From positions 1 to 36,374 of the forward strand of contig CAIUHP010000087.1 in NCBI GenBank assembly GCA_903899015.1: 36,374 bases of DNA, read 5' to 3'. Source of the stretch: an uncultured Armatimonadota bacterium. GTDB lineage: Bacteria > Armatimonadota > Fimbriimonadia > Fimbriimonadales > Fimbriimonadaceae. This document shows positions 23,404-30,768 of this stretch, one piece after another (positions within the stretch are counted from its first letter, which is position 1; each line of letters begins with the position of its first letter). A program made the translations under genes and the position numbers. The notes beneath the pieces were generated by a model. It saw nothing but the letters and a program-made list of their open reading frames with translations. It did not search any database and was not told the origin of the DNA.

Positions 23404-24033
23404 ATGCCAAGCATTGAAAATCTCCGCAAGCAAGCCAAGCGCATTGTGCGTTGGCATCGTGACGGCCATCATCCCGTCGCGACACTCATCCGAACCCATT
23501 TGCCGCCTTTCAGCGGGATGTCAGACTTCGAAATCCTGGCGCATCGGTTTCAACTCACCGACGCACAGGACTTGATTGCCCGACAAAATGGATTCGATTC
23601 TTGGCAGGCGCTCCTCGAAGGACCAACCCAAATGCCTGAACCAACAACTAACAACCCTTCTTCCATTGCCTTTGTTCGAGCCGAGCCTCAGCTATTTGTC
23701 ACTGATATAGCCCGATCCTTGACGTTTTACAAAGACTTACTTGGATTCAAAGTCGAGTTCACCTATGGTGAGCCCGCATTCTATGCTCAAGTGTCACGAG
23801 GCGGAGCCCATCTGAACCTGAGATACGTCGATCAACCGTTAAAGGAACCGATTTTGACTCTGGAAGAGGATTTGCTTGCTGCATCCATTTGCGTCCAATC
23901 AATCAAGGAACTTTATCTCGAATTCCAAACGAGAGGTGTCCTCTTTCACCAGAACCTGCACACCGAACCGTGGGGATCCAGAACATTCATCGTGGCCGAT
24001 CCAGATAAAAATCTGATTTTATTCGCCGAGTAA
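23404..24033 (+). CDS. VOC-family (glyoxalase/bleomycin-resistance) protein with helical N-terminal domain
   Basis: From ATG 23404 the protein is 209 residues. Residues 1 to about 76 are helical (IENLRKQAKRIVRWHRDG, then LTDAQDLIARQNGFDSWQAL), a segment seen in front of ankyrin repeats and VOC domains. Residues 88-209 are one VOC module: PQLFVTDIARSLTFYKDLLGFKVEF, then GAHLNLRYVD, and ending RTFIVADPDKNLILFAE, with the usual E of the C-terminal metal site at the end. One module normally dimerises to make an active site. The function could be small-molecule binding, drug sequestration or a lyase. The frame extends to 23356, but the ATG at MPSIEN fits the family. Confidence 0.85.
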   Translation: MPSIENLRKQAKRIVRWHRDGHHPVATLIRTHLPPFSGMSDFEILAHRFQLTDAQDLIARQNGFDSWQALLEGPTQMPEPTTNNPSSIAFVRAEPQLFVTDIARSLTFYKDLLGFKVEFTYGEPAFYAQVSRGGAHLNLRYVDQPLKEPILTLEEDLLAASICVQSIKELYLEFQTRGVLFHQNLHTEPWGSRTFIVADPDKNLILFAE

Positions 24034-24178
24034 GTTACTCAACCAGTCACCAAAGGCTATGGGGTTCTGAGTAGGCGAACTCATGGCCCCTTAGTGAGGA
24101 AATGCATGGCAATAAAGCTTTGCTGCACGATAATTTCTGACAATCCTAATCGGTAACATCAGGCCCGAGAATTCAAAG

Positions 24179-26857
24179 ATGATTTTATTCGCGCTCGTTG
24201 CTCTAGCTCCTCAAACGCTTTTCGGACACGACGTCGGTGTCCGGGTTATTCGATCGGATGGAGAGTTTGTCCAAGAATTCCTCGCGAAGGACTCCCAGAG
24301 ACACTTTCAAAAGATCCTTCTCTCGCCAACTCACCCAGATGTCGCGCGTTTGAAAGGTGGAAGGCAAGCAACTGCGGTCGGAGTGCCAAATTCTGGCCTC
24401 TACTCGAGCCTCCCCACATTCCTGTTCACCGAAGCAAGCGTTGACGAGGACAGACGCACCATTCAGCTAAAGGGCGGAGACACGAACTCGGAAGTAATTG
24501 AAACGATCACGGTTCCCTTGAAGGGAAACCTCATCGATGTTCGGCTAGCCACTCATTTCAAATCGCCGAATCCGGTGCTAGATCATCTCCTAGCAACTTT
24601 TGTATTTGCTCCTGGAAAACCGGATACTACGTGGTCACCGGGACTCCGCAGTCGGCCCGAACAAGTAGTTGGAGACCATTTCTTTCGATCCCCCGCGGTT
24701 CTCACTCAACGCGGCTCTCTCTCTGCGGCCTTGATGCCAGATCTTGACGTTCTATCGGCCAATCGCCCGATCCCAACGATTATTGACCTTAACTGCAACT
24801 CGAAAATATGCAGTCAACCGCTGCTTGGATACGGCTTCTGCGATTATCGACTGGCAGGTCATGTGGCTTACAACCACGATGCATCGATGACGCATGCGGT
24901 TCCATCCAATCTCACATTGGGATTTCAACTCAGGCTCGATGCAGAAGCGAAGCCGTTCGCCGGTTATGAACCGGTTGCCGATCTGATGTGGGAGAAATAT
25001 GGTCACGGCTACCTCGACAAGATCCTTCCCCAAGCCGTCCCTTTCGAAGACTACGCGAAATTTTGTTATCCTGCCGCGTTCACGGAGAAGGAAACGGGCG
25101 GTTGGTTTGAAAAGACCATTGATGGTCAGATCTGCGGTGGATTACCTTCAGGCTGGGGCTTGGGTGATGGCTGGGTGAGTTGGCAGGCTTGGTTCTGCCA
25201 GATTCGATCTGCCTGGGGCCTGCGATGGTGGGGCAAAAAACTAGGGAATGTGGATTGGGTTGCCAAGGGAGACAAGATGCTCAACCTGGCACTTGCTGCC
25301 CCGATGAACGGGGGAGCTTGCCCAACCACATTCGAATCGAAAACAGGGCAATGGCGTGGATCGCTGATCACCCCCTCGAAGGATTGCTACTACGATTTGA
25401 CGAACATTGCCTGGAAAGGAATTCAGCTCCTACGATTCTTGCAACTCTCAGGCTGTCCGCGCAGAGAAGAAATCCAGAAACAAGTTGATGCCATTGCTGA
25501 CCTCATGGTTGGAAAGCAGAATCCAGATGGGTCCTGGCCCTCTTGGCTGGATAAAGATCTCAAACCGGTTCCAATCCTAGATCGATCGGCTCAATCGTCT
25601 CTTCCAGATTGGTTCTTAGGCGAATGGTGCAAAGTCTCCTTGGCTCAGCCTAGCTGTCCCGCCAAGATCAAATCAGTACTCAAAGGGGCGGATTTCCTCG
25701 CCTCCGAAGTCGTCGATCAGCAGCGCTACTATGATTTCGAGACGTTCTTTTCTTGCTCACCGAAGCCGTGTTTGCAACGTGACTACAAGCTAGACGACGA
25801 CGCCATGATCGATCCGTTCACCATGCAACGTCCACAAAACACGCTCAGCATGCAGTGGTCTGCGGAGGCGTTGCGAGTCGCTCACAGCCTGGCACCAACG
25901 AACGAAAGGTACATGGTTCAAGCTCTCAAGGCGCTTGATATGATGTGCCTCTACCAAGAGGTTTGGCCTATTTCTTTCATCAAAACCGCTTACGTTTATG
26001 GTGGCTTTGGAGTCCAAAATTCAGATGGCGAGTACAACGATGCGCGCCAAGCCCAATTTGCCGAGACCCTTTGCAGCTTTGGCGTTGAGTTGGGTCGACG
26101 GGATCTGTTTGAGAGGGGCGTTGCCGCCGCCCGAGCGACCCTTACGTTGATCAACCACCCCCTTCACGAAGAATTGGGGATCTACCCTCATCCAAACTAT
26201 CCACTCGGGCTGGAACCTGAGAATGACGGACACGGTGGTAACGACGAGCAGAATGGTCGGTCTGGATTTGATTGGGCTGAGGGTTCAGGACTTACCACGA
26301 TGGCAGGATTATTGGAAAGTTATGGCCCAACGTATCATTCTCCAAGCGGCTGGTCCGTTAAGATTGATGGCGTTGATCCGGGTCAGCACGTGACTGCACC
26401 TCCTCCGGCAGCTACCATGGTCGATCCAGTTTTTGACTTTTCAGACGGTGCCGCACCAGGTTGGAAATTTGATGGCGACATCCTTCATTGGCCCCATCTC
26501 TCAAAGCGATTGAACTTCGGCAATGGAAACCTTCCCTTCCTTGGAACATGTGAAGATGGCAAGAATGGGTTTGAAGACCGTTACACGGGGGAGATTGAAT
26601 CGCCAAGATTTTTCACTTCTCACTCAAAAATTCATCTTTTGGTGGGTGGTGGTTCGGGGGAGAAAGTATATGTGGAACTCATCGATGATACAGGCAAGCA
26701 ATTGTTTGTCGAACGAGGCAAGGACTCGGAAATAATGGATGAGCGCGTCTGGGATGTCACCAAATTTAAGGGTTTGGCACTTCGAATCCGTATTATTGAT
26801 AAAGACCAAGGTCCGTGGGGCCACATAAACGTTGGCAATATTCGATTAACCGACTAA
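24179..26857 (+). CDS. Large secreted protein, putative alpha/alpha-barrel carbohydrate-active enzyme
   Basis: This 892-residue protein starts with a short signal peptide (MILFALVALAPQTLFG, mature from about HDVG). Residues 20-270 are beta-rich. Residues 270 to about 740 look like an (alpha/alpha) barrel, with GLGDGWVSWQAWFCQIRSAWG, MNGGACPTTFESKTGQW, then YYDLTNIAWKGIQLLRFL, KQNPDGSWPSWLD and MQWSAEALRVAHSLAP. The KQNPDGSWP motif is like those in alpha/alpha-toroid lyases and hydrolases. A final beta-sandwich (about 745-892) contains FEDRYTGEIESPRF and ends WGHINVGNIRLTD, resembling the C-terminal sandwich of GH32-type proteins. I cannot name the family or substrate. The next gene starts 18 nt later, so they form a probable operon. 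Confidence 0.7.
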   Translation: MILFALVALAPQTLFGHDVGVRVIRSDGEFVQEFLAKDSQRHFQKILLSPTHPDVARLKGGRQATAVGVPNSGLYSSLPTFLFTEASVDEDRRTIQLKGGDTNSEVIETITVPLKGNLIDVRLATHFKSPNPVLDHLLATFVFAPGKPDTTWSPGLRSRPEQVVGDHFFRSPAVLTQRGSLSAALMPDLDVLSANRPIPTIIDLNCNSKICSQPLLGYGFCDYRLAGHVAYNHDASMTHAVPSNLTLGFQLRLDAEAKPFAGYEPVADLMWEKYGHGYLDKILPQAVPFEDYAKFCYPAAFTEKETGGWFEKTIDGQICGGLPSGWGLGDGWVSWQAWFCQIRSAWGLRWWGKKLGNVDWVAKGDKMLNLALAAPMNGGACPTTFESKTGQWRGSLITPSKDCYYDLTNIAWKGIQLLRFLQLSGCPRREEIQKQVDAIADLMVGKQNPDGSWPSWLDKDLKPVPILDRSAQSSLPDWFLGEWCKVSLAQPSCPAKIKSVLKGADFLASEVVDQQRYYDFETFFSCSPKPCLQRDYKLDDDAMIDPFTMQRPQNTLSMQWSAEALRVAHSLAPTNERYMVQALKALDMMCLYQEVWPISFIKTAYVYGGFGVQNSDGEYNDARQAQFAETLCSFGVELGRRDLFERGVAAARATLTLINHPLHEELGIYPHPNYPLGLEPENDGHGGNDEQNGRSGFDWAEGSGLTTMAGLLESYGPTYHSPSGWSVKIDGVDPGQHVTAPPPAATMVDPVFDFSDGAAPGWKFDGDILHWPHLSKRLNFGNGNLPFLGTCEDGKNGFEDRYTGEIESPRFFTSHSKIHLLVGGGSGEKVYVELIDDTGKQLFVERGKDSEIMDERVWDVTKFKGLALRIRIIDKDQGPWGHINVGNIRLTD

Positions 26858-26875
26858 ATTTCGAGAAGAAAGGAA

Positions 26876-27421
26876 ATGGCAAAGACTCTTACACCTATCA
26901 AATTCAAGGCACAACTATATAAGCCTGCCGAAGGCGGAGATTGGTTGTTTTTAAGATTGCCCCAAGATGCCAGTGATCAATTGCCAGCTCGCTCTGAGGT
27001 GTCGGTGGAAGGCACCCTTAATGGTCACCCATTCGCGACGACTCTCCAACCCGATAGCGAGGGCGGCCATTGGCTAGAGGTTGAAGCCGACTGGAATTTC
27101 GATTCGAAGGTCAATCCGGGTGAGACGGTTGAGCTAATCGTATCTCCCGCCTTGGTCGAGCCAGAACCCAAAGTTCCCGATGATTTGCGCCAAGCTCTCG
27201 CTGCTTCGCCGGCAGCGTTTGCAACTTGGAATGACACAACTGCGATTGCCAGACGAGATTGGATTACCTGGATGGGCCAAGGTAGAAAGGCAGAAACCCG
27301 CATTATCCGGATCAACAAGATGATCGATATGCTCTCTCACGGCAAGCGCCGCGTCTGTTGTTACGACCGATCGGGTCAGGCTAGTAAAGCATTTTGTTGC
27401 CCTGTTCCAGCAGACGACTAA
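26876..27421 (+). CDS. DUF1905 / YdeI-OmdA fusion protein
   Basis: The 181-residue protein has an N-terminal DUF1905 beta-barrel (about 5-98, with LPARSEVSVEGTLNGHPFATTLQPD and VNPGETVELIVSP). A C-terminal YdeI/OmpD-associated (OmdA, PF13376) segment follows: PDDLRQALAASPAAFATWND, then RRDWITWMGQGRKAETR. OmdA-type proteins are linked to bacteriocin protection and peptide stress in enterobacteria, but the role here is unknown. AAAGGA sits close to ATG 26876. It follows the large secreted protein by 18 nt, so it is probably co-transcribed. It is cytoplasmic, with no signal peptide, which is odd next to an exported partner. Confidence 0.85.
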   Translation: MAKTLTPIKFKAQLYKPAEGGDWLFLRLPQDASDQLPARSEVSVEGTLNGHPFATTLQPDSEGGHWLEVEADWNFDSKVNPGETVELIVSPALVEPEPKVPDDLRQALAASPAAFATWNDTTAIARRDWITWMGQGRKAETRIIRINKMIDMLSHGKRRVCCYDRSGQASKAFCCPVPADD

Positions 27422-27426
27422 ACCGA

Positions 27427-27455
27427 TTGGACCTAACCACAATCTGTTGTATAAA
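27427..27455 (+). promoter_or_regulatory. Promoter of the dienelactone hydrolase gene
   Basis: TTGGAC (27427-27432) and TATAAA (27450-27455) are separated by 17 nt. TATAAA is 9 nt before ATG 27465, and the overlapping TAAAGT box is exactly 7 nt before it. Either way the mRNA would have a leader of 0-2 nt, and no Shine-Dalgarno is present. Confidence 0.5.
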
Positions 27456-27464
27456 GTAGCGAAC

Positions 27465-28325
27465 ATGTGCGACGACCATAGTTTTGAAGAGGATCGACAG
27501 GAATTTGAAAGACAGGGCCTAATTACGAGAAGGCAATTCGGCATTTTGTTGGGAGCAGGCGTAGCGATGATGCTTCCGAGAGTGGCAAATGCTGCGACCG
27601 TCACCGAGTCAGAAGTCACCATCATGACTCCTGATGGAATGGCCGATTGTTATTTCGTGCATCCGGCATCGGGGGCCGCACCTGCTGTGCTTATCTGGCC
27701 AGACATCTTTGGCTTGAGACCCGCTTTTCGGCAGATGGGCAAACGGTTGGCCGAGTCCGGTTATTCCGTTTTGGTAGTCAATCCGTTTTATCGCACGCAC
27801 AAAGCGCCGACCGCGGCAGCAGGCACCGCAACACCCATCAGTGACCTTATGCCGCTGGCAAAGAGCCTCGATGAAAAGACCGTAATGACGGACGCCAAAG
27901 CATTCATCGACTGGCTAGATAAACAAGATTCAGTGGCCAAGAATCGGCATATCGGCACTCAAGGCTATTGCATGGGCGGACCAATGGCTTTCCGTACCGC
28001 ATTTGCGATGCAAGATCGAGTCGGTGCCGTTGCCACCTTCCATGGTGGCGGCTTGGTCAACACCCTGCCCAATAGTCCCCATGTGGAAGCTGCAAAGTCG
28101 AAAGCCCAATTCCTCGTGGCCATCGCGGCCAACGACGATGCGCGGTCGCCAAATGACAAGACCGTTCTCAAGGAGACGTTCGAAAAGGCAAAGTTGAAAG
28201 CAGAAATCGAAGTCTACGAGGGTGCAGCTCACGGATGGTGTCCGCCCGATTCTTCGGTATACAACGAGCCTAAAGCTGAGCACGCTTGGGAAAGATTGCT
28301 CGCCCTATATAAGTCTGCGCTTTAA
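27465..28325 (+). CDS. Tat-exported dienelactone hydrolase family protein
   Basis: From ATG 27465 the protein is 286 residues. A twin-arginine signal is visible (R22-R23 in ITRRQFGILLGAG, then a hydrophobic run ending ANA near 43), so it is folded in the cytoplasm and exported by Tat. The alpha/beta-hydrolase core has GYCMGG with nucleophile C169, an acid at D224 or D225 (AANDDARSP) and H256 in AAHGWCP, a Cys-Asp-His triad as in dienelactone hydrolases. WPDIFGL near 79-85 matches their EIFGV-like loop, with Asp in place of Glu. The substrate is not known. A hairpin terminator follows. TTG 27447 is possible, but the TATAAA/ATG spacing favours ATG 27465. Confidence 0.87.
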   Translation: MCDDHSFEEDRQEFERQGLITRRQFGILLGAGVAMMLPRVANAATVTESEVTIMTPDGMADCYFVHPASGAAPAVLIWPDIFGLRPAFRQMGKRLAESGYSVLVVNPFYRTHKAPTAAAGTATPISDLMPLAKSLDEKTVMTDAKAFIDWLDKQDSVAKNRHIGTQGYCMGGPMAFRTAFAMQDRVGAVATFHGGGLVNTLPNSPHVEAAKSKAQFLVAIAANDDARSPNDKTVLKETFEKAKLKAEIEVYEGAAHGWCPPDSSVYNEPKAEHAWERLLALYKSAL

Positions 28326-28350
28326 CAGACGCTTGCTATCTACAATGTTT

Positions 28351-28379
28351 GGACCCAGGGCATGCTATGTCCTGGGTCC
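28351..28379. terminator. Hairpin terminator between convergent genes
   Basis: A perfect 9-bp stem, GGACCCAGG (28351-28359) with CCTGGGTCC (28371-28379), lies between the stops of the dienelactone hydrolase and TPR genes. It probably serves both. Confidence 0.75.
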
Positions 28380-28389
28380 GAATTCTAAA

Positions 28390-28989
28390 TCAAGGATATT
28401 TAGTCTCAAAGCTTTGAGCTAGTTCTTGAGAGGTCTCGTCAGTTCCCTTTTTGACCTGCTCCCACTGAGCCCGGGCGTCTTGGGTGCGTCCAACCGAGTA
28501 GTAGACCATCCCTAATGTCACTTTCTGAGCATCGTTCGCTACTTCCCCGTTAACCATCACGTAAGTAGTCTCGATATCCAATGCCTCCTTTCCTCTTCCA
28601 GAAATGGCAAGCGCCATCGCTAAAGTATCGTAGTACGTTGGGCGCGGAGCAATCTCAACTGCCTTTTTCGCTTCCTGCACCGCCTCTGGACCTTGGCCGT
28701 CGAGCGCAAGGCACCAAGCCAAGTTGTTGTGTGCTGCACTTACGGCGGGCATCTTCTCGACTACCGAACGGCAGGCAGGAATTGCTTTCTTATATTCTCC
28801 GCTGGCCATGTAATTACTACATGCAACCGTGTCCCCTACACCGGATCTCCAAAGGAACAAAGATCCTCCTCCACAACAAACTGCTCCAACTGAACCAAGC
28901 ACACCGAAAACAATAAGGAGCACATTGGGGCCTTTATTTCGGCGAGAAGGTGGCGGGGTGTTCCACTGTTGATAGGGCGGAGACTGCAT
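28390..28989 (-). CDS. Membrane-anchored TPR-like protein
   Basis: I place the start at ATG 28989, giving 199 residues. A Pro/Gln-rich cytoplasmic N-terminus (MQSPPYQQWNTPPPS) leads to one membrane segment at about 22-47 (VLLIVFGVLGSVGAVCCGGGSLFLW). Two to three tetratricopeptide-like helical repeats follow, e.g. ACSNYMASGEYKKAIPACRSVV, AHNNLAWCLALDGQGPEAVQEAKKAVEIAP and YDTLAMALAISGRGKEALDIE, and VTLGMVYYSVGRTQDARAQWEQV may be another. TPRs bind partner proteins; the partner is unknown. ATGs at 29007 and 28998 are in frame, but the TATAAT box overlaps the latter, so transcription would start downstream of both. Confidence 0.82.
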   Translation of the reverse strand: MQSPPYQQWNTPPPSRRNKGPNVLLIVFGVLGSVGAVCCGGGSLFLWRSGVGDTVACSNYMASGEYKKAIPACRSVVEKMPAVSAAHNNLAWCLALDGQGPEAVQEAKKAVEIAPRPTYYDTLAMALAISGRGKEALDIETTYVMVNGEVANDAQKVTLGMVYYSVGRTQDARAQWEQVKKGTDETSQELAQSFETKYP

Positions 28990-28996
28990 CGCTTGC

Positions 28997-29024
28997 ATTA
29001 TAAGCATGAATCACCCAAGTGCAA
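28997..29024 (-). promoter_or_regulatory. Sigma-70-type promoter giving a leaderless TPR mRNA
   Basis: On the minus strand TTGCAC (29024-29019) and TATAAT (29002-28997) are 16 nt apart. The ATG at 28989 lies 7 nt after the TATAAT box, exactly where transcription should start. The box overlaps the ATG at 28998, so that ATG and the one at 29007 cannot be in this transcript. Confidence 0.65.
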
Positions 29025-29066
29025 GCCTTTTTATGAAAATTGTTATTCAAGTCCGGCTTACCTTAA

Positions 29067-29633
29067 CTAGCTGACCCTATGAGCGGCGACGAACGTGTCC
29101 AGCTCGTCAATTAATCGTGAGATTCGAGATTGTGATTTGGCTGACGTGAGCTTACAATCGACCGAGAAGTCAGACTCGCTGAGCTCGATATGGGTTGGCG
29201 CTAACCAGGCTCTTAGCTCTCTCGCGCAATCTCGCATAGCTGCGAAGGTGGTGGAATCATTGATTGCTATCAGCCCAACCGGACGACCTTGAAGGTATGG
29301 GCTTTCGTCGCGACTGAGAAACTCCGCGAAGTCGAGCATGTTTTTAAACACTCCACTCACGGTCCCATGATACGTTGGACTCACCCAGACCATCGCGTCT
29401 GCTTGTCGATAAGCCTGAACGAGTCGCTCAATTCCCGCCTGCTTCGTGCCATATTCGGGCATTTTGAAGTCGGGTACATACATCGGAAGATCCAGTTCAC
29501 GGGGATCGACTATCTCGACATCAATGGACGATTTGCCTGCGATTTCTCGAATCGCCTCGCAAGTTGCCCAACTGTAGGATGGCACTCGAAGACTTCCAGA
29601 GACGCAAAGGAGCGTAAATCGATTGTTGGACAT
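29067..29633 (-). CDS. NADPH-dependent FMN reductase family protein
   Basis: From ATG 29633 the protein is 188 residues. It is a flavodoxin-like NAD(P)H-dependent FMN reductase (PF03358). The FMN phosphate loop is seen as VSGSLRVPSYS (residues 11-21). The signature WVSPTYHGTVSGVFKNMLDF matches the family's S-P-x-Y-x-G/N-S-x-x-x-x-x-K-N-x-L-D-x motif. PRELDLPMY is the usual region between. Such enzymes reduce quinones, azo dyes, chromate or flavins. AAGGAG lies 4 nt before the ATG, so this gene is leadered. The frame extends to 29699 but those residues are not conserved. Confidence 0.9.
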   Translation of the reverse strand: MSNNRFTLLCVSGSLRVPSYSWATCEAIREIAGKSSIDVEIVDPRELDLPMYVPDFKMPEYGTKQAGIERLVQAYRQADAMVWVSPTYHGTVSGVFKNMLDFAEFLSRDESPYLQGRPVGLIAINDSTTFAAMRDCARELRAWLAPTHIELSESDFSVDCKLTSAKSQSRISRLIDELDTFVAAHRVS

Positions 29634-29734
29634 TTTCTCCTTCGAGTATCCACTTTTTCCCAACATGATTGATTCAGGAGCGGCAAGAACTGATCTCACT
29701 TACCTACCGAATGCAAAGCCGTGCAAGACAGCGC

Positions 29735-30223
29735 CTAACCCCTACTGCTCCAATAGTCACTCTCGATGCCTTGAGCCATGAGTAGCTCGGAAAGTTGACC
29801 GACATGGGTTTGCAGATGGCGAATGTTGAGAATCTGATGCTCCAGCTTCCCCATTTCCTTGTACCAAGGAACGCCCGTCGATTCGCAATCGAGATCTAAG
29901 TGATCGACGACGTGATCGATCATGGCATCGACAGTCGCGATGTATCCCAAAACATCCGCTTGATTGTAAGGTTCCACAATCTCCGGGTTGGCGTCTGACC
30001 AAAGGTCTGTGACACCCTCACGATTCTTCTCCCACGCCTGAAAATCATCAACCGTTTGCCCAAGGTAGAGGTGAGTGTAAAACGCGGCGTGATAGGCAAT
30101 TCTCCAAAAAGTACGCGGATGTGTTCCGGAAAGCCATACCGTCTCGGGAGCTAACTCGACGCACTCTCGCAACATGGCGAGTCCGGCATGATACTGCCGC
30201 TTCAACGCAAACTGAACGTCCAT
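29735..30223 (-). CDS. DinB-family protein
   Basis: The 162-residue protein is a DinB/YfiT-type four-helix bundle with metal-binding histidines. H45 lies in RIAYHAAFY, and H136 and H140 in RHLQTHVGQLSELL (HxxxH), the standard triad of the fold. DinB proteins often act as thiol S-transferases or stress proteins. YciI lies divergently next door, 132 nt away. The ATG at 30223 is preceded by TAGACT exactly 7 nt away with no Shine-Dalgarno, so the message may be leaderless. Confidence 0.9.
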   Translation of the reverse strand: MDVQFALKRQYHAGLAMLRECVELAPETVWLSGTHPRTFWRIAYHAAFYTHLYLGQTVDDFQAWEKNREGVTDLWSDANPEIVEPYNQADVLGYIATVDAMIDHVVDHLDLDCESTGVPWYKEMGKLEHQILNIRHLQTHVGQLSELLMAQGIESDYWSSRG

Positions 30224-30230
30224 CGAGCAC

Positions 30231-30236
30231 AGTCTA
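30231..30236 (-). promoter_or_regulatory. -10-like box TAGACT of the DinB gene
   Basis: TAGACT on the minus strand lies exactly 7 nt before ATG 30223. The -35 at 17 nt is TTCTTC, a weak match. It is part of the leaderless-spacing pattern seen in other genes of this window. Confidence 0.4.
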
Positions 30237-30355
30237 CGCTCAAGAAATGTCCTGAAGAAAAAACTTTATCAAAATGTCGACCTGCGTATTTCTTGTTCGA
30301 TTAAGTCAATGACGGCAGTTCGCAGAACTCGCCAAGTAAAGTTAAAGGAAAAACC

Positions 30356-30691
30356 ATGAGATATTTAGTTGCCATTCACCACCCCGATGATTACGATTCT
30401 TCAATTGAACAAGGTGAGATCTCGCAGGCTATCGACGACCTCAACATTGAAATGAAGTCGAAGAACATCCGACTTTTTGTTGGGGGCTTACAACTCGCAT
30501 CCGAGGCTAAGTCGATTCGACCTCAAAAGGGTGGAAAGGTTCTTATCACCGACGGCCCTTATCTAGAAACAAAAGAGCACATTGCTGGTTTCTGGGTTTT
30601 GGAAGCTGCGGACATGGAAGAAGCGATGGAATGGGGCCGTAAAGCAGCCCTCGCTTGCCGCGTTCCCGTTGAAGTCCGCGAATTTCGTTGA
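30356..30691 (+). CDS. YciI family protein
   Basis: The 111-residue protein is a YCII-related (PF03795) dimeric alpha+beta-barrel domain. It begins MRYLVAIHHPDD. It carries KVLITDGPYLETKEHIAGFWVLEAADMEEAMEWGRKAA in the middle, the signature of the YciI subgroup with a conserved D-G-P-Y/F segment. No enzymatic function can be assigned from sequence; some family members bind small aromatic substrates. AAAGGA lies 7 nt before ATG 30356. It is divergent from DinB and ends at a shared hairpin. Confidence 0.9.
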   Translation: MRYLVAIHHPDDYDSSIEQGEISQAIDDLNIEMKSKNIRLFVGGLQLASEAKSIRPQKGGKVLITDGPYLETKEHIAGFWVLEAADMEEAMEWGRKAALACRVPVEVREFR

Positions 30692-30720
30692 GACACGAGT
30701 AAACGAGCCAGCTAAGCCAT

Positions 30721-30762
30721 AAAAAAGGGTCCGTCGATCAGAAAACTCCCATCGACGGACCC
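30721..30762. terminator. Strong hairpin terminator between yciI-like and GH92 genes
   Basis: A perfect 12-bp stem, GGGTCCGTCGAT (30727-30738) with ATCGACGGACCC (30751-30762), has six A residues at 30721-30726. On the minus strand these become a T-tract after the stem, so it is a full intrinsic terminator for the GH92 gene and probably also works for the plus-strand gene. Confidence 0.85.
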
Positions 30763-30768
30763 GATTCA

